NCBI GenBank assembly: GCA_023228045.1
Contig: JALOBY010000006.1
Location: 1 to 62,326 of the forward strand
Direction: 5' to 3'
Source of the DNA: Endomicrobiales bacterium
GTDB lineage: Bacteria > Elusimicrobiota > Endomicrobiia > Endomicrobiales > JALOBY01
DNA: 62,326 nt
Positions 1 through 7,084 of the stretch are shown one piece after another. The notes beneath the pieces were generated by a model, which saw only the letters and a list, made by a program, of their open reading frames with translations, was not told where the DNA came from and did no database searches. Made by a program: the position numbers and the translations under genes. Every line of letters begins with the position of its first letter. Positions within the stretch are counted from its first letter, which is position 1.

Positions 1-72
1 CATCGTGGTCTTTCTGAAAATCATAAAATTAGTTACTTAAAATGGTTTTGCTACTTCAAAACTATCAAAAAT

Positions 73-168
73 AGCAACACTTTTTGAGTATTATGCCCGG
101 AATGACAGACTTTATGGATTGCGGTTGGAATTTATACCCGAGAGTCGTGGTCGGGTACCGCAATGACA
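73..168. repeat. Dispersed hairpin repeat (GCAATGAC family), window start
   Basis: The stretch can fold into a nested hairpin: GATTGCGGT pairs with ACCGCAAT and, inside it, TACCCGA pairs with TCGGGTA. It ends in GCAATGAC, the same terminal word found in the repeats near 57.6 kb and 62.2 kb. Positions 73-98 are an exact inverted copy of 62215-62240. No gene is seen between 1 and 185. Confidence 0.6.
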
Positions 169-185
169 TCAAAGACATCCTGGAG

Positions 186-917
186 TTATAGAGGATGTCT
201 ATTTTTGGCAGCACAGAAAAGTAAAATACCCGTTGAAACAGCCGCATTTAACGACTCAACATTGTCTATAGGAATTGCAAGTGTTTTTTTGCAATATTTT
301 TTTATATCGTCTGATATTCCTGAGCCCTCGCTACCTATTGCAAGAATGTATTCGTTCGGCCACGAATAATCTATAACACTTTCACCGCTTGCATCCGCGA
401 CTATTATAAAATGTTCCGATAAATTGGAGGCACTTTCTAACTCAAAAAATTCCGCATCTAACACAGCACCAGCTGATGCACGAGCTGCCTTTGGCGAAAA
501 TGGGTCAGCGCACTGGCCGAATAAAATAATTTTATTAAACCCAAAGGCAACGGCCGACCTTACAGCGGCACCGAGGTTACCTGGGTCTTGCACTGAGTCA
601 AGCAAAAGCATTTTGCCTTTTTGATGTACGGAAAACGGAGTTACTTTAAAGTCAAAAACCGCAAGTATGCCTTGGGTTGTTTGTGTGTCGCTTATTGATT
701 TAAAAACCTCTGGGGTGGTTGTGTAGGTATTTTGTGCTAAATGAAGTGGTGGTTCTTTGCCGGCTTCAACAACTACTAAAATTGGTGTTTTTTGAAGATT
801 TAAAAATTTAGGGCCTTCAAGAACAAACTTACCTTCAGCTCTGCGAAACTTTTTGTCAGTTAAAAGCTCACGCACATATTTTGCGGTCTGGTTATTTTTT
901 GATTCTATATTTTTCAT
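186..917 (-). CDS. SpoU/TrmH-family RNA 2'-O-ribose methyltransferase
   Basis: This 243-residue protein belongs to the SPOUT (TrmH) class, which transfers a methyl group from SAM to a ribose 2'-OH in rRNA or tRNA. The three family motifs are visible: DPGNLGAAVRSA at about 111-122, AIGSEGSGIS at about 193-202 and IPIDNVESLNAAVSTGI at about 215-231. The N-terminal 100 residues match the substrate-binding domain seen in 23S rRNA methyltransferases such as RlmB and TsnR. The exact target nucleotide cannot be read from sequence. The gene lies downstream of the nickel-transport operon but has its own promoter. The -10 box ends 7 nt before the ATG and no Shine-Dalgarno sequence is present, so the mRNA may be leaderless. 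Confidence 0.88.
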   Translation of the reverse strand: MKNIESKNNQTAKYVRELLTDKKFRRAEGKFVLEGPKFLNLQKTPILVVVEAGKEPPLHLAQNTYTTTPEVFKSISDTQTTQGILAVFDFKVTPFSVHQKGKMLLLDSVQDPGNLGAAVRSAVAFGFNKIILFGQCADPFSPKAARASAGAVLDAEFFELESASNLSEHFIIVADASGESVIDYSWPNEYILAIGSEGSGISDDIKKYCKKTLAIPIDNVESLNAAVSTGILLFCAAKNRHPL

Positions 918-924
918 GGAGTTT

Positions 925-954
925 ATTATACAAAATGCCTTAGCAAATTGTTAA
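925..954 (-). promoter_or_regulatory. Promoter of the SpoU methyltransferase gene
   Basis: On the minus strand TTAACA (949-954) is followed by an 18-bp spacer and TATAAT (925-930). The -10 box ends 7 nt before the ATG at 917, so transcription should begin at or next to the start codon. Confidence 0.55.
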
Positions 955-998
955 AAGATTATTTTGTAAATTGGCAGATGAGCATGAGGAAACCACAA

Positions 999-1811
999 TT
1001 AATCCGTGTGGTGATCCAGATGTGTGTGCGTGTGAGAATGAACCTTGCCGTTATGCTTGTGGCTATGAATATGCAGGAGATTGTTTGCTGTAAGAAATTC
1101 ATTATCAGAAAGGATTTGTTTCGGGGTTCCTGAGCGAATTATACTTTTAGTTTTATCAAAAACATACACGGTATCAGCTATTTCTGCCACTATATGCAAG
1201 TCGTGGGTAGCAGTAATAACTGTTTTACCTTTTGAGCCTGCTTCAATAATCATGTCAACTATGTGCCTTGAAGTATGCGGGTCAAGACCTGCGGTAGGCT
1301 CGTCCAGCAGGATAACTTCGGTATCCATGGAAAGCACTGAAGCTATGGCGGCCTTGCGTTTTTCCCCAACACTCAACTGATGCGGAGACCTGCCGAGTAG
1401 TTCCTTTATCTCAAGGAACTCAGACAGTTTTGAAAGTCGTACTTTAATTTCTTCTTTCGAAACACCCAATTGTAACGGCCCAAAAATAATATCCTCTTCA
1501 ACGGTCGGGCAAAACAACTGTGCGTCCGGGTTCTGAAACACAAGACCAACACTACTCCTGAAAAACTGAGAGAACTCTTCATCTGCAAAAATATCTTCAC
1601 TAAACTTCCTGCCGTATGCAAATGCCTCACCTTTATCTGGAAATAGCAGTCCGTCAAGCAGGTTTAATATAGTTGATTTCCCGGTTCCATTAGCACCGAT
1701 AAGTGCGATTTTTTCCCCAGCAAAAACTTTCATATTTATCGCTTTTAGTGCTTGAAATCTGCCCAAATAGGAATACGAAACATCTTTTAGTTCAAAAATA
1801 GGTTCGTTCAT
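999..1811 (-). CDS. cbiO: ECF nickel/cobalt transporter ATP-binding protein
   Basis: This 270-residue ABC ATPase powers uptake of nickel or cobalt as the A-component of an energy-coupling-factor transporter. Walker A GANGTGKST is at 39-47, the Q-loop at 93, the signature LSVGE at 146-150, Walker B VILLDEP around 166-172 and the H-loop His at 203. The last 24 residues carry a histidine-rich tail (HIHSHKHN, then HSHTHTHLDHH) that probably binds metal. The start at 1811 is chosen because ATG and the cbiQ stop overlap as ATGA. A longer reading would run 24 residues into cbiQ. It is the last gene of the NikR-controlled operon, and NikR upstream argues for nickel as the substrate. Confidence 0.9.
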   Translation of the reverse strand: MNEPIFELKDVSYSYLGRFQALKAINMKVFAGEKIALIGANGTGKSTILNLLDGLLFPDKGEAFAYGRKFSEDIFADEEFSQFFRSSVGLVFQNPDAQLFCPTVEEDIIFGPLQLGVSKEEIKVRLSKLSEFLEIKELLGRSPHQLSVGEKRKAAIASVLSMDTEVILLDEPTAGLDPHTSRHIVDMIIEAGSKGKTVITATHDLHIVAEIADTVYVFDKTKSIIRSGTPKQILSDNEFLTANNLLHIHSHKHNGKVHSHTHTHLDHHTD

Positions 1812-2668
1812 ATACCAAAAATCCTTACTGGCCGTAGCAGTACATAAATTCCGGCAGAAATTACTATCACCACCGCAAGCCAAAACCAGTCTCCAATAGA
1901 GGTACTAAATTCATGCATTGATTTTGGTTCTCCGCGATAACCGCGGGAAAGCATGGCATTATACACCTGGTTGTTAAGCTGATAAGAACGCATCCATAAA
2001 CTGGCTATGTTCCAGGTAACTATCTGGCGGCCTCGTTTATGATGCACATTCGTACCAACCCGACTTTTTACCGCTGTATGAGTCTGCTCCAGCATTTCAA
2101 CAAAAAGATAAATATAGCGGTAACACATACCGAGAACCATAACAAACAATTGCGGAATTTTTACGGCACGCAGGACTTTCAGCAGTTCGTTGTGTTTTGT
2201 GGTAAGCGCAACTAAAATAACCAGTGACACCGATGTTATTACCCGCATCACAAAAAGCAATGCACCAGAAATTCCTTGCTGCGTAACAGCAATTCTGTAA
2301 TTTCCTAATGAAAAACCCGCAACTTCATTACCAGGAGTAACAAAACTAAAAAGAGCCGGTATAGCAATAAATAACGAAAACAATGGGATAAAAAACCATG
2401 TCCTCTTAAGAAAAAAACTCATATTAATATGCGACAATTTTGCCGCCACAAGGCAAAGAACATAAAACCCAAACAAAACTGCTGTACTTTTAACAAACAA
2501 AAGCAACGCAACCAGCAGGAAAACGGTAATTACCTTAATCCTTGGGTCGCGCGCTTGCATAAGACCGGGAAGCCCCGCGGTTTCATCAGCATAAACTGAC
2601 TCTTTCAGGAAAGAAAGAGCGCCCATTATAGAGCGCTCTATAAAACTGTGTTTTGGTTTTTTTTGCAA
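1808..2668 (-). CDS. cbiQ: ECF nickel/cobalt transporter membrane coupling protein
   Basis: This 286-residue CbiQ/NikQ-like T-component couples ATP hydrolysis by CbiO to the substrate-binding CbiM subunit. Several hydrophobic helices are visible from about residue 45 to 140 and again near the C-terminus. The conserved cytoplasmic coupling segment is represented by the Arg- and Ala-containing stretch around HTAVKSRVG, with GYRGEPK following later. The start has 7 bp of spacing from the upstream small gene. The N-terminal ADETAGLPGLMQARDPRIK segment matches the usual amphipathic start of CbiQ proteins. Neighbours and order (M, N-like, Q, O) are typical of cobalt and nickel ECF systems. Confidence 0.88.
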   Translation of the reverse strand: MQKKPKHSFIERSIMGALSFLKESVYADETAGLPGLMQARDPRIKVITVFLLVALLLFVKSTAVLFGFYVLCLVAAKLSHINMSFFLKRTWFFIPLFSLFIAIPALFSFVTPGNEVAGFSLGNYRIAVTQQGISGALLFVMRVITSVSLVILVALTTKHNELLKVLRAVKIPQLFVMVLGMCYRYIYLFVEMLEQTHTAVKSRVGTNVHHKRGRQIVTWNIASLWMRSYQLNNQVYNAMLSRGYRGEPKSMHEFSTSIGDWFWLAVVIVISAGIYVLLRPVRIFGI

Positions 2669-2675
2669 GCTAATT

Positions 2676-3008
2676 TTATTCCTTTTTTGTAAGAAGTTTT
2701 CCTATAAGCCACGCAAGTGCCGCGATAATGCAAATACCAACAACCGCCGAGAATATATAAGCCAAGCTTAAGTGCATTATACCTTTTTCTTCCCAGCCGT
2801 TAAAGGCATAATCTGGAAATGGGGCTTTCCACAACTCCGAAAGCTTCGCAAGCCCTTGAGGTACATATCCTGTCATCTTGCCTATTTCATCAACACCCCA
2901 CTCACCCCATGCTGTCCCAGCTTTAAAGTGGTCAGGAAGAAGCAACCCCAAAGGTGAAAGAACTATCAATATTGCTATTCCAATCCAAAGTTTAGTTATT
3001 GTTTTCAT
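2676..3008 (-). CDS. CbiN/NikN-like small accessory membrane protein of the Ni/Co transporter
   Basis: The 110-residue protein has a membrane helix at about 5-24, a periplasmic loop with WGEWGVDEIGKMTGY and WKAPFPDYAF, and a second helix at about 82-103. This two-helix layout and the position between cbiM and cbiQ match the small CbiN/NikN accessory subunits that are needed with CbiM for metal uptake. Sequence similarity to classical CbiN is not obvious to me, so the family assignment rests mainly on topology and context. Spacing is 3 bp from cbiM and 7 bp to cbiQ, so the genes should be co-translated. Confidence 0.7.
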   Translation of the reverse strand: MKTITKLWIGIAILIVLSPLGLLLPDHFKAGTAWGEWGVDEIGKMTGYVPQGLAKLSELWKAPFPDYAFNGWEEKGIMHLSLAYIFSAVVGICIIAALAWLIGKLLTKKE

Positions 3009-3011
3009 AGT

Positions 3012-3695
3012 TTAATTCCCCTCGCACCCTATAAGAAGGGCCGGATCCTGTTTCTGTAAATATTTTATAACCAATGCAGTAACCAATGCCTCTACCAAGC
3101 CAAAAACCAGCAAATGCTCAGAACACATAGCTGTAACAGCGGTTCTAAGCCCATACGGACAGTATAATGTCTGTCCAGTTGCCGTGTGGTGCAAAAGTGG
3201 TTGAAGCCCAAACTCTATTCCGGCAATTAATGCCGCAACATTTATTCCTATATATGCCGCTATACCAGCAGCTATTACTCTTCTATTGGAATTAATTGGC
3301 GAACTTCCACTTATTATTCGGTAAACATAATAACCCACAAATGGCAACACAAAGGCCATATTAAAACAATTTGCCCCTATTGCGGTTATACCTCCATCGC
3401 CAAACATAAGTGCCTGTACAACAAGCGCTACGGTAATAGCTATGCATGCCGCCCATGGTCCTAGCAATATAGCAATCAGTACTCCACCCACCGCATGGCC
3501 TGTACTGCCACCCGGAATAGGCACATTAAACATCATAATTACAAAACTGAAAGCTGCCCCTATTGCAAGAAGCGGCACCTGCTTAACTTTTAATGTTTTC
3601 TTAACTATTTTTGAAGCGAAAGCCCAAATTGGGAGCATTACAACATAAAAGAATCCGCTTGTTACCGGCCCTAAATATCCGTCTGGGATATGCAT
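3012..3695 (-). CDS. cbiM: ECF transporter substrate-binding protein for nickel/cobalt
   Basis: This 227-residue S-component starts with MHIPDGYL. In CbiM/NikM proteins the amino terminus and His2 ligate the metal, and the start here is fixed by this motif. Six to seven hydrophobic helices follow, with the family segment FNVPIPGGSTGHAVGG at about 56-71, whose His is also a metal ligand in known structures. The operon includes a NikR operator upstream, so nickel is the more likely cargo, although the CbiM and NikM families are hard to tell apart by eye. It follows the outer-membrane gene by 11 bp. Confidence 0.9.
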   Translation of the reverse strand: MHIPDGYLGPVTSGFFYVVMLPIWAFASKIVKKTLKVKQVPLLAIGAAFSFVIMMFNVPIPGGSTGHAVGGVLIAILLGPWAACIAITVALVVQALMFGDGGITAIGANCFNMAFVLPFVGYYVYRIISGSSPINSNRRVIAAGIAAYIGINVAALIAGIEFGLQPLLHHTATGQTLYCPYGLRTAVTAMCSEHLLVFGLVEALVTALVIKYLQKQDPALLIGCEGN

Positions 3696-3706
3696 TATTT
3701 TATCTC

Positions 3707-4381
3707 CTAAAAATTTAAATGATAACCAAATACAACATTATTTGATGCATCCTTAAAACTTTTTCCGAAACCAGCACTAACTATATTTTTTTCATTTAGT
3801 TTATACCTTAGCCCAACAAGCCAATTTGCAAAACCACTTTGAGAGGTACCATCATCATTTCCAAGAACCTCTCCAACAACATCAAATTTTTCAAGCGGGT
3901 ACTCAATAGCGGCAGAGTAATTTGTAATACCGTTTATGGTTTCATCACCGCTTTGTAAATAACCAAGATTGCAATGAGTTATAAATGGTTTAAATTCGTA
4001 TGAACATATTGCATTTAGCGCGTACGAACTCTCACCGCACTCGTTTGTATAAGATATTGCAAGCAAATCCTTTATTAGAGAAAACTTAAGTGAAAGTGCT
4101 GCTTCACCAAATCGTTCATTGCTAACAGGATCAATTTGATATGGGAATGATAAACCAAGGTCAAGCTTATCAGTTATTCCTTGCTTTAAGGAAATACCTG
4201 AAGTTATGTTGCGAATATCGCTATCTGAAAAAGCATTATTGTAGCCAACTTCAAGTTCATAATTACCAGTTCCAAGCACACCAGCATCATCTGTAGTCAG
4301 TGGGTGCGATGCAAAAGCACTAACTCCTGCAAAAGACAATAAAGCGACAATGAAAATCAAAATCAACATCTTACTTTTCAC
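3707..4381 (-). CDS. Predicted outer-membrane beta-barrel protein of the nickel operon
   Basis: The 224-residue product has a signal peptide (hydrophobic core LILIFIVALLSFAGVSAFA) followed by SHPLTTDDAGVLGTGNYELE. That segment and the alternating-pattern strands resemble the outer-membrane transporter family often annotated as MetA-pathway of phenol degradation-like. The protein ends in an aromatic residue (HLNF), typical of barrel proteins. It is the first gene behind the NikR-regulated promoter and precedes cbiM by 11 bp, so a role in passing nickel across the outer membrane is a reasonable inference and has not been shown. The leader is about 60 nt, with an AGGAGAAAAAAAG ribosome-binding region. 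Confidence 0.7.
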   Translation of the reverse strand: MKSKMLILIFIVALLSFAGVSAFASHPLTTDDAGVLGTGNYELEVGYNNAFSDSDIRNITSGISLKQGITDKLDLGLSFPYQIDPVSNERFGEAALSLKFSLIKDLLAISYTNECGESSYALNAICSYEFKPFITHCNLGYLQSGDETINGITNYSAAIEYPLEKFDVVGEVLGNDDGTSQSGFANWLVGLRYKLNEKNIVSAGFGKSFKDASNNVVFGYHLNF

Positions 4382-4430
4382 TTTTTTTCTCCTCCTTCAT
4401 CGTTAATTTTTCGCAATCACAAAACAATTC

Positions 4431-4458
4431 GTGTTACGAATGTTTAGTATTGTAGCAC
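4431..4458. promoter_or_regulatory. NikR operator (GTGTTAC-N14-GTAGCAC)
   Basis: GTGTTAC (4431-4437) and GTAGCAC (4452-4458) form a dyad with a 14-bp spacer. As I recall, this matches the GTGTTAC-N13/14-GTAACAC operators described for NikR in Geobacter and related bacteria. The right half-site overlaps the -10 box of the transporter promoter, so nickel-bound NikR would block transcription. A shorter palindrome, ATTCGT-GTT-ACGAAT (4427-4441), overlaps the left half. Confidence 0.8.
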
Positions 4459-4478
4459 AAAAATTAAAACTATGTCAA
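4449..4478 (-). promoter_or_regulatory. Promoter of the nickel transport operon
   Basis: On the minus strand a perfect TTGACA (4473-4478) is followed by an 18-bp spacer and TACAAT (4449-4454). The expected start of transcription is near 4442, about 60 nt before the outer-membrane protein ATG. Confidence 0.78.
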
Positions 4479-4500
4479 CTAATCAATAAAAAATGAAAGA

Positions 4501-4522
4501 TCCCTCCCCGCCTTTGGCGAGG
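4501..4522. repeat. Short CCCGCC-TTT-GGCG hairpin fragment
   Basis: A short GC-rich palindrome downstream of nikR resembles the CCGCC/GGCGG pieces in the repeats near 38.4, 55.8 and 57.3 kb. On the minus strand it is followed by a T-rich stretch about 12 nt away, so a weak terminator role for nikR is possible. Confidence 0.35.
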
Positions 4523-4602
4523 TTCTATATGACAACTATAAAAGAATTAACTTGAAACAAACAGAAATAGAAGGTATTTTTTACAAGGCAAATTTAGGGG
4601 AT

Positions 4603-5037
4603 TTATTTGTGTTTTGAGGATTTTGCCGCTGGAGAGGTGTGCGATGCTATTATTAACCCACAATTTGTTACACCTTTTTGGGCTCTTATTGTGTCGGTGA
4701 GTTTATTTATTAGTTCGGCATTGCCTTTTAAAACCAAAATTTCAAGGCAATTATTGTGATCAAGGTGCACATGCTGCGAGGATATAATTACATCACCGGC
4801 ATCGTGTTGAATATCAATAATTTTGTTTACAAGGTCTCTTCTATGATGGTTATAAACCATGCTAAAAGCACCGGCAATATTACCTTTTAGCGAAGCAACC
4901 GATGAGAAAAGCAACTCTTGGCGCATTAAATCTTCTATGGCTTTTGAGCGGTTTGAATGCTTCCTTGCTTTGCTTAAGTGGTCAAAATCTTGAGCTAATT
5001 TTTTATCAATTGAAAGCCCAAATCTTACTTTTGACAT
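4603..5037 (-). CDS. nikR: Nickel-responsive repressor NikR
   Basis: This 144-residue regulator has an N-terminal ribbon-helix-helix DNA-binding domain (RFGLSIDKKLAQDFD and following) and a C-terminal ACT-like nickel-binding domain. The square-planar nickel ligands are all present: His78 on one side and His89, His91 and Cys97 in SSQHVHLDHNNC. Length and spacing match E. coli NikR shifted by two residues. The gene lies 30 bp after aroG and directly upstream of a NikR operator and the transport operon. The start has an AAGGA ribosome-binding site. It should repress the transporter when nickel is sufficient. The C-terminal SPAAKSSKHK tail is unremarkable. Confidence 0.95.
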   Translation of the reverse strand: MSKVRFGLSIDKKLAQDFDHLSKARKHSNRSKAIEDLMRQELLFSSVASLKGNIAGAFSMVYNHHRRDLVNKIIDIQHDAGDVIISSQHVHLDHNNCLEILVLKGNAELINKLTDTIRAQKGVTNCGLIIASHTSPAAKSSKHK

Positions 5038-5067
5038 TTATATATCCTTAACTCTGTTTTTTATGCA

Positions 5068-6096
5068 TTATAATGCTTCTGCAATATCGTAAATAAGTTT
5101 TTCGGAATCCGCCCAGCCAAGGCAGGCATCGGTAATTGATTTGCCATACCCCTCAACTGATGCGTCTCTTAAGCCCTCTTCAATGTAACTTTCAATCATT
5201 AAACCTTTTACCATATTATGGATTTGGTCTGATTTTCTTCTGCTATGCATAACTTCTAAACAAATTCTGGGTTGTTCACTAAACTTTTTGCCTGAGTTGG
5301 CATGGTTTGCATCTACTATTATCGCACGGTTTTCAAGTGTTCTTTTAAGGTACATTTGACTTAAGAGCTGCAAATCTTCGTAATGATAATTTGGTATTGT
5401 TAAACCGTACTGGTTTACAGCTCCCCTGAGTATGCAATGAGCAAGTTCATTACCAGTAGTTTTAACTTCCCATGAGTTATAGGCAAATGTATGCGACAAC
5501 TGCGCGGCTTGCACAGAGTTTAACATTACGGTAAGGTCGCCGCTGGTCGGGTTTTTCATTCCGCAAGGAATATCTAACCCGCTAACTGTTAAGCGGTGTT
5601 GTTGGTTTTCAACAGATCTTGCGCCTATTGCAACATAACTTAAAATATCTTCAAGGTACGGATAATTGCCCGGGTAAAGCATTTCATCGGCCGCGGTAAA
5701 GCCAGATTCTTTAATAACTCGTAAGTGCATTTTTCTAATAGCTGTTATGCCATTTACCATATTGGGTTCTTCTGTTGGGTCGGGTTGATGGGCCATTCCC
5801 TTGTAGCCCGCACCGGTTGTTCTTGGTTTGTTTGTGTAAACGCGCGGGATAAGAATGAGCTTGTCTAATACTTTTTCCTTAACCTTTGCAAGACGAACAC
5901 AGTAGTCCACCAAAGCATCTTCGTTATCGGCAGAACACGGCCCAATTATCAAAATAAATTTCTGACTTTTGCGCTCAAATACATCTCGCACTTCTTTATC
6001 TATGCTTTTCTTTTTGGCCAATAATGCCTGAGGCAAAGGCATCTGACTAATTAAATCTTTTGGTGATGGCAATTCTCTTAAATATTTGAAACTCAT
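5068..6096 (-). CDS. aroG: DAHP synthase, E. coli AroG/F/H type (class I alpha)
   Basis: 3-Deoxy-D-arabino-heptulosonate-7-phosphate synthase condenses PEP with erythrose 4-phosphate, the first step of the shikimate pathway. The 342-residue protein shows LIIGPCSADN, PRTTGAGYKG, GARSVENQQHR, GMKNPTSGD and VDANHANSGKK, all hallmarks of the E. coli-type enzymes that are feedback-inhibited by aromatic amino acids. The start at 6096 has a GGAG ribosome-binding site. A longer reading frame would overlap hldD. A second DAHP synthase of a different subtype lies at 10971-11984, so two isoenzymes feed the same pathway. Confidence 0.92.
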   Translation of the reverse strand: MSFKYLRELPSPKDLISQMPLPQALLAKKKSIDKEVRDVFERKSQKFILIIGPCSADNEDALVDYCVRLAKVKEKVLDKLILIPRVYTNKPRTTGAGYKGMAHQPDPTEEPNMVNGITAIRKMHLRVIKESGFTAADEMLYPGNYPYLEDILSYVAIGARSVENQQHRLTVSGLDIPCGMKNPTSGDLTVMLNSVQAAQLSHTFAYNSWEVKTTGNELAHCILRGAVNQYGLTIPNYHYEDLQLLSQMYLKRTLENRAIIVDANHANSGKKFSEQPRICLEVMHSRRKSDQIHNMVKGLMIESYIEEGLRDASVEGYGKSITDACLGWADSEKLIYDIAEAL

Positions 6097-6121
6097 TTTT
6101 TCTCCAATTGAAATTGATAAA

Positions 6122-7084
6122 TTATAAGTAAGTGTTATTAAGCAAATACTTAGCGTAATCCCTAACCGACTCTTCAAGAGTCATAAACTTATGTTTACAT
6201 CCCACTGCATTAACTTTATCCATATTGGCCTGGGTAAAGTATTGATACCGCTCTTTTATATTTTCGGGCATTTCTACATACTCAATTTTTGGCGTTTTAT
6301 TAAGTGCACCAAAGACCGCATTAGCGATATCATTCCAACTTCTGGCCTTGCCAGTGCCTATGTTGTAAATACCGGTTTTAGAAGGGTTTTGAAAGAAAAA
6401 ATTCATAACTTCAACAACATCTTTTATGTAAACAAAATCACGCAGTTGCTCGCCATCTGAGTATTCCTTTTTATACGATTTAAAAAGACGCATAACACCT
6501 TTGTCTTTTGCGTCCGGGAACATTTTGCAAACAACGCTTCTCATATCACCTTTGTGATATTCATTTGGACCAAACACATTGAAGAACTTAAAACCCGTTG
6601 TTTTATCTGCCAAGCCGTTTTGTAAAATCCACAAATCAAATATCTGCTTTGAAAAACCATAAACATTTAATGGCCGCAAATTATAAACTTTGCTATGCTC
6701 ATCATCGTAGCCGTTTAAACCATCGCCATAAGTTGCGGCGGAAGACGCATAGAAAAAATTTGTTTTGTTTTTAATTGACCACTTTGCAAGATCTTTAGAA
6801 AATTCAAAATTGTTTTTTATAAAGTAATCACCATCGCAAAGCGTTGTAGAACTACAAGCGCCTATATGAATAACTTTTTTTGCCTTTGGCAACTTGCCGC
6901 TAAGCAAAAGCTTATGAAACTCTTCTTTTTGTAAATAATCGCTAAACTTTTTGCCAAGCAGGTTTTTCCATTTTTCACTGGAATCAAGGTTATCAACAAC
7001 CATAATATCGGTAATACCAAGCTGATTTAGTTTCCACAAAAAACAACTGCCTATAAAACCAGCTCCGCCTGTAAGAATAATCAT
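6122..7084 (-). CDS. hldD: ADP-L-glycero-D-manno-heptose 6-epimerase
   Basis: This 320-residue short-chain dehydrogenase/reductase converts ADP-D-glycero- to ADP-L-glycero-heptose, the last step in making the LPS inner-core sugar donor. The NADP-binding GGAGFIG is at 6-12. The catalytic Ser lies in ASSAATYG near 113-120 and the YGFSK motif at 142-146. HIGACSSTT and FNVFGPNEYHKGDMRS are specific to this family. Together with rfaE2 and gmhA at 24.5-25.5 kb it implies a heptose-containing LPS and an outer membrane. It overlaps ispH by ATGA. Confidence 0.93.
   Translation of the reverse strand: MIILTGGAGFIGSCFLWKLNQLGITDIMVVDNLDSSEKWKNLLGKKFSDYLQKEEFHKLLLSGKLPKAKKVIHIGACSSTTLCDGDYFIKNNFEFSKDLAKWSIKNKTNFFYASSAATYGDGLNGYDDEHSKVYNLRPLNVYGFSKQIFDLWILQNGLADKTTGFKFFNVFGPNEYHKGDMRSVVCKMFPDAKDKGVMRLFKSYKKEYSDGEQLRDFVYIKDVVEVMNFFFQNPSKTGIYNIGTGKARSWNDIANAVFGALNKTPKIEYVEMPENIKERYQYFTQANMDKVNAVGCKHKFMTLEESVRDYAKYLLNNTYL

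Noticed and set aside
163..369. A 68-residue plus-strand frame at the window start
   Set aside because: It starts in a hairpin repeat and continues antisense to the SpoU methyltransferase.
4427..4441. ATTCGT-GTT-ACGAAT palindrome as a separate operator
   Set aside because: It overlaps the left half of the better supported GTGTTAC-N14-GTAGCAC site, so I treat it as part of that region and not as a second regulator site.
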